The notes beneath the pieces were generated by a model. It did no database searches, was not told the origin of the DNA, and worked only from the letters and a program-made list of their open reading frames with translations. A DNA stretch of 9,221 nt from Gemmatimonadota bacterium (GTDB taxonomy: Bacteria > Gemmatimonadota > Gemmatimonadetes > Gemmatimonadales > GWC2-71-9): positions 1 to 9,221 of the forward strand of contig QHUD01000157.1 of NCBI GenBank assembly GCA_003221085.1, in the 5' to 3' direction. Below are positions 1 through 7,423 of the stretch, in pieces (position 1 is the first letter of the stretch; each line of letters starts with the position of its first letter). The position numbers and the translations under genes were made by a program.

Positions 1-2
1 AT

Positions 3-902
3 ATCCTTGCGAACACGCTCGGCGGAATCGTGGGTCTGGTTCTGCCACGCATCCACCGCTGGGTGGTCGAAGCACACCAGCGTGCCGCGGGTGCGTCGAT
101 CGTCTATGGTGTCCTCCTCATCGTATGGTTCGGGGCGGGTGCGGCAACCCAGGCAGTCCTCTCGCCCCGAACCCTCTACTGGACGCGAGGAGAGGCCGAT
201 GGAGCGCCTTACGTGCCGTTCACCGGCTTCATGAGGGATGTGCGGGTCGACGGGGCCTCGATCGCCCTCGACCAGTGGCTCGAGATCCCGCCTGGGAGGG
301 GCAGGGACATCGCCGTCGAGCTCACCTCGGGACGTCCCGACACGGGGCTAGCGCACATCGTCATCGCTTGGATGCCGACCCGCCAAGGGTGGATGTGGTT
401 GGAGCAGAGGGACGACGATCTCCACGTTCACTTCGCTTCCGGGAGCGACGGCGCCCGGCTGCGAGGTCATTCCCTGTGGCTCCGGCACGTGATGCCGGCG
501 GCAGCAGGCGTGCCGGTGAGGATACAGCTCGCCGTCGAGCCTTGGCGGTACCGCATCGAGCTCTTTGCGAGCGCTGGCTACGTCGTTCGCGAAGGACGCA
601 TCGGCGTCGGCGACGGGTGGCGCCTGCTGATGCCCGGCCAGCGAGAGTGGGGCCCGTGGGCCTGGCTCCTGACGGCTGGCTGGATGGCGGCCCTGCTCGG
701 GCCACTTGGATATCTGGCGTCGCGGCGGTCGCGCGCGGCGGTCGCGGTCGCCGCCGTGGGCGCGACGGGCACGCTGGTGCTGTTGCCGGTTCTGACCGGG
801 TGCGCCCGGCTGTCGCTCGCGGGCTGGTGCGGGGCGGCGGCCGGCTTCCTGATCGGCTCCCTGAGTCGGGGACGGAGTGAGTCGGTGGTGCGGCTACCGT
901 GA
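3..902 (+). CDS. VanZ-like membrane protein with a large extracytoplasmic domain (5' end missing)
   Basis: The reading frame is open to the left edge, so the gene is 5'-truncated by the window; 299 residues are visible, ending at TGA. The first residues, ILANTLGGIVG, match the closing motif of the VanZ-like family (Asn then Gly-Gly after a lost Asp-containing helix), so the GTG at base 30 is probably internal and not the true start. A membrane helix follows (visible residues about 30-53), then about 160 residues rich in alternating hydrophobic/polar strands and Trp, presumably outside the cytoplasm and possibly a concanavalin/LamG-like fold. Three further hydrophobic segments (about 218-238, 244-266, 271-287) close the protein. 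VanZ-like proteins are membrane proteins of mostly unknown role, named after a teicoplanin-resistance protein and frequent in polysaccharide loci. The gene runs against the minus-strand cluster and its last 9 bases overlap the O-antigen ligase gene. The VanZ assignment rests on a short motif plus context. Confidence 0.7.
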   Translation: MLANTLGGIVGLVLPRIHRWVVEAHQRAAGASIVYGVLLIVWFGAGAATQAVLSPRTLYWTRGEADGAPYVPFTGFMRDVRVDGASIALDQWLEIPPGRGRDIAVELTSGRPDTGLAHIVIAWMPTRQGWMWLEQRDDDLHVHFASGSDGARLRGHSLWLRHVMPAAAGVPVRIQLAVEPWRYRIELFASAGYVVREGRIGVGDGWRLLMPGQREWGPWAWLLTAGWMAALLGPLGYLASRRSRAAVAVAAVGATGTLVLLPVLTGCARLSLAGWCGAAAGFLIGSLSRGRSESVVRLP

Positions 903-2234
903 CTGGGGGAGTGGGCCGCGCCAGCCGGGAAATCGCTGGGGTGCGGTCGTCGTCGGGTCGGGACGGGCGAGCGGCGGTGGTGGCGTGCTCGCGGTCACCG
1001 CCGCGGTTTCGAGCATGCGCGCCGCGCACCAGAGGAGCCCCAGATAAACGTACAGGAACGCCAGTTTGCTGAACGAACCAAACACGCCTGCGATCAGATA
1101 CCCGATCAGGGCGTACTCCAGCCACCGCAGCATTTCCGCGTCTGCGGGGAACGCCCTACTCGCGCGGCGGCGGGTCCTCCGTACCGTACGTACCACGCTG
1201 ATGACGATCCCGAGAAAGAGAAGCAGCCCGGGTACGCCCGTTTCGGCGAGGACGTTCAAATAAGTATTGTGCGTGTCCAGGTACCCCAAGGCCGGATTGT
1301 AGCGGTACTGGACCAGCTCGTAGGCTCCAAAACCCACGCCGACCACGGGATGATCCCGTATGATACGGGATGCGGCCTGCAGCACCGCAAATCGTTGTCG
1401 TGCGGATCCCTCGGGATCCATTTCCCCGATCGTCTCGAACCTCGTGCCCTTACTCAGGCCTTGCATGCGGTGCCAGAAGGATGCGGGCGCCAGATACAGC
1501 GCCAACCCCACGAATGCAGCGAGGCCTACGATTGCCCGTGGGCGCCGTCGCGCGAGCGCGATCGTCGAGGGCAGGGCCATGGCGCCCAAGGCGAGGAACG
1601 CGCCCCGAGACTGCGTTAGCACGATGACGACGGTGAGGATGGCTGCACTCCCGAGTCCGATCACGCGGGCGCGGCTCCCGCGACCTGAGCTGGCCCATAG
1701 AGCCAGCGCCGGCCCGAGCAGCAAGATGGTATGGGCCGCGAGATCATTGGGATTACCATAGATGAACGGACCGACGGCGCGCCCAAAGAGGGTGTAACCG
1801 TGGAGATAGTTCACCAGGGTGGAGCGGGCTGGAAACAAGATATAGGCCACCAGCACGAACACGACGAAATAGCGGATCTGGGTCCGTGTGCGCAGCGCGT
1901 TCACGGCCACAAGTGCCACGAGGAAGACCTTGCCGTGCTCGGTGAGCGCGTCTGAGACCACCGCAGGGTAGCTGGTCATCGCGTACCCCACGAGCGCCCA
2001 CATCATCCAGGCGAGGAACAGGAACAAGAAGGGCGGTACGCGAAGACTCCTGCCTTGCAGAAGCAGACTGGCAAGGGCGAGGGACATCACGAGTGTCCCG
2101 ACGGGGAGCCGACCCGTGAGGATGGTGAACAGGTAGCCCAGCAGCAGGATGAACGTGGGCGTCCACGTGATCTGCCAGGGGCGCTGTCCCGAAGCTTGCT
2201 CTGCTTGGATCGCCGTCATGCAGGCGGGCCGCAT
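894..2234 (-). CDS. O-antigen ligase / Wzy-type polymerase family membrane protein
   Basis: A 446-residue polytopic membrane protein with about ten or more hydrophobic segments, the usual size and shape of the WaaL/Wzy_C family. These proteins act at the periplasmic face of the inner membrane, joining or polymerising undecaprenyl-linked glycans. Family-like motifs are GNPNDLA (160-166), TQSRGAF (207-213) and the loop leading through DHPVVGVGFGAYE (294-306) to THNTYLNVLAETG (321-333). The His of HNTYLN lies where the family carries its conserved periplasmic-loop His. The C-terminal tail after about residue 410 is Pro/Thr-rich and likely cytoplasmic and disordered. The start is uncertain: ATG at 2234 gives the longest form, while ATG at 2219 (residue 6) is equally plausible, and neither has a good Shine-Dalgarno sequence. 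It is the last gene of the minus-strand run, about 180 bases after the amidotransferase gene and behind a hairpin, so it may have its own promoter. Ligase and polymerase cannot be told apart from sequence alone. Confidence 0.88.
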   Translation of the reverse strand: MRPACMTAIQAEQASGQRPWQITWTPTFILLLGYLFTILTGRLPVGTLVMSLALASLLLQGRSLRVPPFLFLFLAWMMWALVGYAMTSYPAVVSDALTEHGKVFLVALVAVNALRTRTQIRYFVVFVLVAYILFPARSTLVNYLHGYTLFGRAVGPFIYGNPNDLAAHTILLLGPALALWASSGRGSRARVIGLGSAAILTVVIVLTQSRGAFLALGAMALPSTIALARRRPRAIVGLAAFVGLALYLAPASFWHRMQGLSKGTRFETIGEMDPEGSARQRFAVLQAASRIIRDHPVVGVGFGAYELVQYRYNPALGYLDTHNTYLNVLAETGVPGLLLFLGIVISVVRTVRRTRRRASRAFPADAEMLRWLEYALIGYLIAGVFGSFSKLAFLYVYLGLLWCAARMLETAAVTASTPPPPLARPDPTTTAPQRFPGWRGPLPQSR

Positions 2235-2390
2235 GTGGGGACAGGCCGCATCAATCGGACTCTTCGCAAGTGGTGGAGAGCAGCGGTGTCGCGCCTTGTG
2301 GGCGCGGGCGACTGTTGCTCGGGGTCCGCATAGCTCGTGCCAGCCCTGGCGTGTGCGAGGGACTCGGCGCTCAAGCGCTGTCCATAACTA
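2235..2390. other. Spacer between amidotransferase and ligase genes
   Basis: About 155 bases between the hairpin after the amidotransferase gene and the first possible ligase start. Short ORFs across it on both strands look like chance frames with no recognisable protein. I found no convincing -35/-10 pair, although a promoter for the ligase gene would be expected here if the hairpin terminates transcription. Confidence 0.4.
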
Positions 2391-2410
2391 GTGTGGCGCG
2401 GACGCCACAC
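2391..2410 (-). terminator. Strong hairpin just after the amidotransferase gene
   Basis: On the minus strand an 8-bp perfect stem (GTGTGGCG / CGCCACAC) encloses the tetraloop TCCG, which fits the stable UNCG loop class. It begins 4 bases after the amidotransferase stop codon. The bases that follow (TAGTTATGG) are only moderately T-rich, so it could be a weak or partial intrinsic terminator, or a 3'-end stabilising hairpin that lets some transcription continue into the ligase gene. Confidence 0.55.
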
Positions 2411-2414
2411 CACT

Positions 2415-4301
2415 TCACAAGTCGATCAAACTCTTTGGAAGTGGGCGAGCGAGGCGGCCAGCGTCCAGGTGGTCGAGCCACAACTGGAGTACTAGCGCGC
2501 GCCACAGTGCGCTGCTGTGGTCGCGGCGTCGCATGAGATGCTCGCGCACCAGGCGGCGCACCGACTCGCGGTCCAGGACGTCATAGAGCCCGCCGTCTGT
2601 CGCCGAGAGCCGATCGAGCCGATGGCGCAGCGGCCCCCGAAACCAGGAACCGAGGGGTACGGCAAACCCGAGCTTGGGGTGATCGAGGACCGCGGGCGGC
2701 ACCAGCCCGCGGATCGCGCGTCGGAAGACCTGTTTCCCGACGCCGTCGCGGATCTTCAGTCCCGAAGGCAGCGCGAGCGCGAACTCGACGAGCGCATGGT
2801 CGAGCAGCGGCACGCGCGCCTCGAGAGACACGGCCATGCTGGCGCGGTCCACTTTGGTCAGGATGTCGCCCGGGAGGTACGTCGCGATGTCCACGAGCAT
2901 CATTTGGGATCCGAAGTCGCGGGCACCCGCGGCCACGAACGCGTCCGGCACGATGTCGCCGAACTCCCCGTCCCGAGGAACGAGGCGGCGGGCCGCCATT
3001 CCGCCATCGACGGGAGCAAGCGGGAGCGCGACTGTGCCGGCGTATGCGACTTCCCGGGACCGCGCGCGATCGAGCAGGCGGCCCCGGCCGGGCGCGACGT
3101 GCGGCAGCGCGCGTCCCACCGCGCGGAGTATGGAGCGTCCCCAGGCGGGCAGCGTGGGACGGCGCAGGGCGTCGAGGTAGCGCGTGTACCCACCGAACAA
3201 CTCGTCGCCGCCATCGCCGGACAGGCTCACGGTCACGTGCTGGCGCGCGAGCCACGAGACCACGTAGGTCGGGAGGGCCGACGAATCCGCGAACGGCTCG
3301 TCGAAAATGGCGACGATCCCCTCGATCCACCGGTCCGCGTCCGGTCGCACTACGAGCTCCGTATGACGGGTGCCGATGGCCGCCGCGACGCGGCGGGCAT
3401 GGGGTGCCTCGTTGAATGCCACGTCATCGAAGCCGATCGAGAACGTGTGCGGCTCGATCGCCGCACCACGGGCCATCAGCGCGACCACGGTCGAGGAGTC
3501 GAGCCCCCCCGACAGGAAAGCGCCGAGCGGCACCTCGGCTTCGAGATGGCTCCCGACCGCGGCTGCGAGCAGCTCGCGGAGGCGCTCCACGGCCGACGCC
3601 TCGTCGACTACCGGGGTCTCGGCGACCGCCGGGGTCCAGTAGCGCTGCACCGCGACGCCCCGTTCTGCGGACCACGTGAGAACGTGTCCGGGCGGGAGCT
3701 TGGCGACGCCGGCGAAGGCAGCCAGGGGATCAGGCACGTACCCCAGGCTGAGAAACGCGGCCATCCCGCGATCGTCCAGCCGGCGCGGAAACCGATCCAG
3801 CGCGAGCAGCGAGCGTAGCTCCGAGCAAAATGCGATCCCGTTAGGCGTCACCCAGTAGCTCAGGGGCTTGATGCCCACCCGATCGCGCGCCAGCACCAGC
3901 CGCTTGGCGCGGATATCCCACAGGGCGATGGCGAACATCCCCCGCAGCCGCTCGACGAAGGCCTCCCCCATCTCTTCGTAGAGGTGGACGATGGTCTCGG
4001 TATCGCTCCGCGTCCGGAAGCGATGGCCGCGGCCGACCAGGTCGCGACGCACTTCGTGATGATTGTAGATCTCGCCGTTGAAGACGACCTGGACGGACCC
4101 GTCCTCGTTCCCGATCGGCTGCTGCCCGCCGGCGACATCGATGATCGAGAGCCGACGCATGCCGAGCGCGACCTCCGGGGCGACGAAATATCCGCTGTCG
4201 TCGGGCCCCCGATGGACGATCGCATCGCACATGGCGCGCACGGTGCGGCCGGCCTCCTCGGCGCCGAGCGGCCACCCCGCGAATCCCGCAATGCCGCACA
4301 T
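2415..4301 (-). CDS. AsnB-type glutamine-dependent amidotransferase (asparagine synthetase family)
   Basis: A complete class II glutamine amidotransferase fused to an ATP-pyrophosphatase domain, 628 residues. After removal of Met, Cys2 of MCGIAGF is the N-terminal nucleophile that releases ammonia from glutamine; the glutamine pocket is seen as RRLSIID (49-55), FNGEIYN (74-80) and SDTE (99-102). The synthetase half has the PP-loop SGGLDSS (264-270), PFADSSALPTY (336-346) and SGDGGDELFGGY (361-372), so both active sites look intact. The family makes asparagine, but paralogues in polysaccharide loci are thought to amidate sugars or precursors. The neighbours here (glycosyltransferase 4 bases upstream, O-antigen ligase downstream) favour that role, as does the resemblance in length and in LGYVPDP/KLPPGH to exosortase-A-associated amidotransferases. 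The ATG at 4301 gives the required N-terminal Cys. No strong Shine-Dalgarno sequence precedes it, so translational coupling to the upstream gene is likely. One minor oddity is PLSYW at 146-150, where PLYY is usual. Confidence 0.95.
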   Translation of the reverse strand: MCGIAGFAGWPLGAEEAGRTVRAMCDAIVHRGPDDSGYFVAPEVALGMRRLSIIDVAGGQQPIGNEDGSVQVVFNGEIYNHHEVRRDLVGRGHRFRTRSDTETIVHLYEEMGEAFVERLRGMFAIALWDIRAKRLVLARDRVGIKPLSYWVTPNGIAFCSELRSLLALDRFPRRLDDRGMAAFLSLGYVPDPLAAFAGVAKLPPGHVLTWSAERGVAVQRYWTPAVAETPVVDEASAVERLRELLAAAVGSHLEAEVPLGAFLSGGLDSSTVVALMARGAAIEPHTFSIGFDDVAFNEAPHARRVAAAIGTRHTELVVRPDADRWIEGIVAIFDEPFADSSALPTYVVSWLARQHVTVSLSGDGGDELFGGYTRYLDALRRPTLPAWGRSILRAVGRALPHVAPGRGRLLDRARSREVAYAGTVALPLAPVDGGMAARRLVPRDGEFGDIVPDAFVAAGARDFGSQMMLVDIATYLPGDILTKVDRASMAVSLEARVPLLDHALVEFALALPSGLKIRDGVGKQVFRRAIRGLVPPAVLDHPKLGFAVPLGSWFRGPLRHRLDRLSATDGGLYDVLDRESVRRLVREHLMRRRDHSSALWRALVLQLWLDHLDAGRLARPLPKSLIDL

Positions 4302-4305
4302 CGCG

Positions 4306-5448
4306 CTACGACTGCGCCCCGGCGCCCGACGCGAGCGACTCGTACGAGGCGCTCAGCCGCTCGATGATACGACTCTCGTGGTGTTCCGCGCGGACGTAAG
4401 CCCGGGCCGCACGGCCCAACGCCTGCGCTCGCTCGGGCGCGTCGTGGACGGCCCGAAGGGCTGCCGCAAGGGCGTCCGGATCGCCCGGGGGGACGAGCAC
4501 CCCGGTCTCGCCGTCGTGGACGGCGTCCGGCACCCCGCCGACTCGGGTCGCGATCACGGGCCGCGCGGCCGCCATGGCCTCGAGGACGGAATTGGGAGAC
4601 GCCTCGGTCACTGAGCACAGCACGGACACGTCGAACAAGTGGTGGAGGTTGAAAGGCGGCGTCAGGGTACCCGGGAACTGCACACGCCCATTCAGCCGCA
4701 AGCCTTGCGCCAGGACTCTGACGGCGGCGCGTTCGGGCCCGTCGCCCACACACACCAAGTACGCCCGAGGCATGTCGGCGGCGACGCGCGCGAATGCACT
4801 GAGCAGCGTTGCGTGATCCTTGTCGCGATCGAGGCGCGCCACGATGCCGATCACCAGCGCGTCAGCGGGCAAGCCCAACCGGGCGCGCCAGGCGGCTCGC
4901 TCCGAGGTCGGCAACGGGACGAAGGCGTCCTCGGCGAGACTGTTGGGGATGCAGATGATCTTCCCGGGTGGGACGCCGTCCCGTCGCGTCAGCAGCCCGG
5001 CAACGCTGGGACTGTTTGCCAGCACGCGATGGGCGGCGCGGTACGCCCAGCGGTTCGCGATCGCGTGGGCCCAGCTCGTGCTCGGGCTCGACTTCCACCA
5101 GCGGCGGCTCGCCACCACGACAGGAACGCGGGCGAGGCGCGCCCACGGTACTCCGAAAATATTACTGTAGATGTCGTGGGCGTGAAAGACATCGATGTGC
5201 GCCTGGGCCAAAAACCTGGCGAGGCGGATCCCCTGGCGCATCGCCCGCGGCCCGTAGAGACGCCGCAGCGGCAAGTACACCAGCTGCGCTCCGGCCTGCT
5301 GGTAGCGGGCGCGCAGCGGGCCATCCGCGTGCAGGTGGAAGACAGTAAGACGAAACCGCTCGGCACTGAGATGCTCGGCCCATCGAACGGCGTTGAGCTC
5401 CGTACCGCCGATCTGGAAAGTGTCGATGCAGAACGCGAGCCGAATCAC
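4306..5448 (-). CDS. GT4-family glycosyltransferase (GT-B fold)
   Basis: A 380-residue, two-domain GT-B glycosyltransferase, full length for the family. The N-terminal acceptor domain has the glycine-rich start FQIGGTE (11-17), typical of this class, and DVFHAHDIYS (86-95). The C-terminal nucleotide-sugar domain has GIVARLDRDKDH (201-212) with the Arg and Lys expected to hold the diphosphate, VGDGPER (234-240), and the E-x7-E motif from Glu282 to Glu290, followed by GGVPDAV and GETGVLVPPGD. Family members transfer a sugar from an activated donor to a lipid-linked or growing glycan, at the cytoplasmic face; donor and acceptor cannot be predicted. No signal peptide or membrane helix is seen. 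The start is GTG at 5448, supported by the ribosome-binding sequence directly upstream. The amidotransferase starts 4 bases after its TAG stop, so the two are surely co-transcribed. It resembles glycosyltransferases of exosortase-associated polysaccharide loci. Confidence 0.92.
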   Translation of the reverse strand: MIRLAFCIDTFQIGGTELNAVRWAEHLSAERFRLTVFHLHADGPLRARYQQAGAQLVYLPLRRLYGPRAMRQGIRLARFLAQAHIDVFHAHDIYSNIFGVPWARLARVPVVVASRRWWKSSPSTSWAHAIANRWAYRAAHRVLANSPSVAGLLTRRDGVPPGKIICIPNSLAEDAFVPLPTSERAAWRARLGLPADALVIGIVARLDRDKDHATLLSAFARVAADMPRAYLVCVGDGPERAAVRVLAQGLRLNGRVQFPGTLTPPFNLHHLFDVSVLCSVTEASPNSVLEAMAAARPVIATRVGGVPDAVHDGETGVLVPPGDPDALAAALRAVHDAPERAQALGRAARAYVRAEHHESRIIERLSASYESLASGAGAQS

Positions 5449-5456
5449 GGATCACC
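5449..5456 (-). promoter_or_regulatory. Unusual ribosome-binding site of the glycosyltransferase gene
   Basis: On the minus strand GGTGATCC lies directly before the GTG start. It is complementary to the GGATCACC stretch near the 3' end of bacterial 16S rRNA, that is, the downstream half of the extended anti-Shine-Dalgarno region. The usual GGAGG core is replaced by TACGG, yet the register fits normal spacing. This supports GTG 5448 as the start. Confidence 0.45.
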
Positions 5457-5540
5457 GTACCAGGGGACCGGGCATAACGAGCCGTCAAACGACCCGGCTG
5501 GAGCAAGAGTCGGGCCAGGAACCTACCTGCTGGCGAGGGC

Positions 5541-5558
5541 CTGGGGCGGTGCCCCTAG
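5541..5558 (-). terminator. GC-rich hairpin after lipoprotein copy A
   Basis: About 22 bases beyond the stop of copy A, the minus strand holds GGGGC-ACC-GCCCC, extendable by two pairs around one bulged base. No T-run follows, so this is a weak terminator candidate. The rest of the 131-base gap to the glycosyltransferase gene shows another imperfect hairpin (AGCC..GTC, loop GTTT, GAC.GGCT) near 5480-5500, but no clear promoter. Confidence 0.3.
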
Positions 5559-5579
5559 CCCCTGGGATTTTTGACGGTC

Positions 5580-6771
5580 TCAGCGCAGGGGTACTTCAGC
5601 CACGAAGAGGTCGTAGCGCCCCGAGCCGCCCATGTTCGAATTGAAGATGACGATCTTGCCGTCGGGACTCGGCTGGGCGAAGGGGTCGGCCCAGTAGTCG
5701 GGATTCGCCGAGTGGTGATGCACCAGCAGCCGCGCGTCGCTGCCATCGCTGCGCACGACGCCGATGGCTTGCTTCCAGAGCGCAGCGGCGGTGAGATCGT
5801 TGTCGGAGACTCCGCTGAAGAAGGACCACTGCCGGTTGAGGTCGCCTCCCAGCTCGGCGTCGGACTGCACCCAGTTGCCAGAGTGGTGCACGCCCGGGCC
5901 GCCGCTGTTGTTGAAAATGCGCGTCCGCACGATCTCGCCGCCGCTGGGATAGTAGCGGTCGAGGTCGAAGGGGGCGGTGGCATTCACATCGGTCGTCACC
6001 CACTGGCTCCGGAGATTGGCGTTGTGCCCGAGCCAGTACAGGTTGTTACTCTCGGTGGGGCCGAACGTATTGGTGGCCAGGTCCCAGAGCCGGAACGTGT
6101 TGTTGCTGTTCGTCAGGGCAATGTAGCGCCCGTCGCGCTCGAGGCGCGGCTCGTTCAGCCACGTCTCCCCGTGCGTGAGGAGCTGATTGGTCTGGCTGTT
6201 CCACGCAAACGCCACCGTCTGGTCGGTCGTCAACCCCGCGAACCATGCGTCGTTCTTATCGTGCTGTATCCAGCCGAGCCCACCGACCGTGCTCAGGTCG
6301 AGCGGGAAGTTTCCCGTGTTCTCGACCTGCATCGTGGCGGTGTTGTACCGGACGATCTGGGTGGCCGTCATGATGTAGGCAATCCGCGGTTGACTGATCA
6401 GGTTCGAGAATGTGACGCCCAGATCGCGGATCGGTTGTACGGTCAGGCGCCGGTAGTTCGCGAACCCGACGCCGCGGGTGAAATCGACGAGATAGTATTT
6501 CTGCGACCCTTGCGGGGCCCCCACGAGAATGGTGTAGGTGTTGCCGTTGGGACCCCAGCCGGGGCTGACTTCGTTCGGGCCGTCGGAGTAATCATGCCCG
6601 GCGCTGCTGTTCGCGTTGGGGACCGAGCTGCTCGTCACCTTCCATACTCGGACCCCGGTCACCGGATCGACGTACGAGAAGCCCGCCGGCTGGCCGACAA
6701 TGTTCAGCGCGGCGTAGGCGACCACGTTCGGCGCTTGCCCGCTCGCCACCGGCAAGAGCGTGACGTCTGGT
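5580..6771 (-). repeat. Direct repeat unit 1 (propeller coding block of copy A)
   Basis: This block aligns with 7679-8859 in the same orientation at an offset near 2.1 kb. A sample 60-base stretch, 6001-6060 against 8100-8159, has 5 mismatches. The encoded proteins differ mainly by scattered substitutions and one small length change around residues 371-400 of copy A. It is a tandem gene duplication, not a mobile element: no transposase or flanking short repeats were seen. Confidence 0.9.
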
Positions 6772-7412
6772 ACCCCGAACGGCTGCGGTATCCGCACGGT
6801 GATGACCGCGCTTCCGGTCTTGCCTTCGCTGGTCGCGGTGATCACGGCGGAACCCTGGGCGATGCCGGCGACCAGCCCGCCACTCGAGACGGGCGCGATA
6901 CTGGGATCGCTGCTCGTCCACGTCACGGGCCGCTCGGGCAGCGCGCCCCCAGCCGAGTCCGTCGGGGTGGCGGTGAGCTGGAGTGACAGCCCGACTGGGA
7001 TACTACTCGTCGCCGGCCACACCGGCACCGAGGCCACCGGTACGACAGTGACGGCGATTGCCGCTGTGCCGGTCGAGCCCTCGACCGTCGCGGTGATCGT
7101 GGCCGAGCCCGTCGCCACCCCCGTGACGAGCCCGCTGCTCGAGACCGTAGCGACGCCGCGATCGCTGCTGGCCCAGGTGACGGGCCCCCCGGCCAGCGGC
7201 GCACCGGCAGCGTCCTGCGGGGTGGCGGTGAGCTGCAGAGTCTCTCCGACCCGGACCTTGGCCGACGTCGGCCACACGCGCACTGAGGCAACCACTGACA
7301 CGCTCGGGCCGGCCTTCTCGACAGCGAGGCAGCCGACCAATGCAGCGGCCACCGCGCAGGCGGCTGCGGGAACCAAAGACACACGAAACCGCTTGGGACC
7401 GGGGCAGCGCAC
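5580..7412 (-). CDS. BIG2-domain lipoprotein with C-terminal propeller-like domain (copy A)
   Basis: A 610-residue predicted lipoprotein of unknown function. Residues 1-28 form a signal peptide (basic start, Ala-rich core) ending in an ideal lipobox, Leu25-Val-Gly-Cys28; position +2 is Leu, so outer-membrane or surface placement is likely in a diderm. Two bacterial Ig-like group 2 domains follow (about 42-125 and 126-208), each with the LQLTATP, VTW.SSD, GLV.G.A.GSA and ITAT strands of that family; these usually act as rigid stalks. The remaining 400 residues resemble a WD40/TolB-like beta-propeller: repeated short strand clusters, FRLWDLATNTFGPT (440-453), and a last blade with PSPDGKIVIFNSN (581-593) and YDLFVAEVP. 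Many His residues (GHDYSDG 272-278, VHHSGNW 508-514, LVHHHS 563-568) might bind metal or ligand. GTG at 7412 is chosen because an excellent Shine-Dalgarno sequence precedes it. Copy B, upstream on the same strand, shares the propeller part at about 85% identity. No catalytic function can be assigned. Confidence 0.88.
   Translation of the reverse strand: MRCPGPKRFRVSLVPAAACAVAAALVGCLAVEKAGPSVSVVASVRVWPTSAKVRVGETLQLTATPQDAAGAPLAGGPVTWASSDRGVATVSSSGLVTGVATGSATITATVEGSTGTAAIAVTVVPVASVPVWPATSSIPVGLSLQLTATPTDSAGGALPERPVTWTSSDPSIAPVSSGGLVAGIAQGSAVITATSEGKTGSAVITVRIPQPFGVPDVTLLPVASGQAPNVVAYAALNIVGQPAGFSYVDPVTGVRVWKVTSSSVPNANSSAGHDYSDGPNEVSPGWGPNGNTYTILVGAPQGSQKYYLVDFTRGVGFANYRRLTVQPIRDLGVTFSNLISQPRIAYIMTATQIVRYNTATMQVENTGNFPLDLSTVGGLGWIQHDKNDAWFAGLTTDQTVAFAWNSQTNQLLTHGETWLNEPRLERDGRYIALTNSNNTFRLWDLATNTFGPTESNNLYWLGHNANLRSQWVTTDVNATAPFDLDRYYPSGGEIVRTRIFNNSGGPGVHHSGNWVQSDAELGGDLNRQWSFFSGVSDNDLTAAALWKQAIGVVRSDGSDARLLVHHHSANPDYWADPFAQPSPDGKIVIFNSNMGGSGRYDLFVAEVPLR
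6789..7289 (-). repeat. Tandem BIG2 module repeat inside copy A
   Basis: Two consecutive modules of about 83-84 codons encode the two Ig-like domains of copy A. They align along their whole length at protein level but have drifted at DNA level, so this is an old internal duplication. The entire block is absent from copy B, where the signal region leads within about 18 residues to the propeller part. Confidence 0.75.
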
Positions 7413-7416
7413 ACAT

Positions 7417-7423
7417 ACCTCCC
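7417..7423 (-). promoter_or_regulatory. Shine-Dalgarno sequence of copy A
   Basis: On the minus strand GGGAGGT sits with a near-ideal gap before the GTG at 7412. It decides the start against the overlapping out-of-frame ATG at 7416, which opens only a shorter frame with no recognisable product. Confidence 0.75.

Noticed and set aside
125..1125. Other frames over the VanZ-like gene (125-880 plus, 361-1125 minus)
   Set aside because: Highly Arg/Pro-rich translations without hydrophobic structure; the chosen frame has membrane helices and the VanZ-end motif.
2517..3818. Plus-strand ORF of 433 codons opposite the amidotransferase gene
   Set aside because: No recognisable domain; rich in Arg, Gly, His and Glu as expected from reverse-frame reading of a GC-rich gene. 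The minus-strand frame has intact catalytic motifs.
4639..5574. Plus-strand ORF of 311 codons opposite the glycosyltransferase gene
   Set aside because: A shadow of a well-supported GT4 gene with no motif of its own.
5571..6986. Long plus-strand ORF (471 codons) opposite copy A, and its counterparts opposite copy B (7814-8377 and 8381-9211)
   Set aside because: They lie antisense to strongly supported protein domains, show Arg/Val/Gly-rich composition typical of GC-rich shadow frames, and the frame is broken by a stop opposite copy B.
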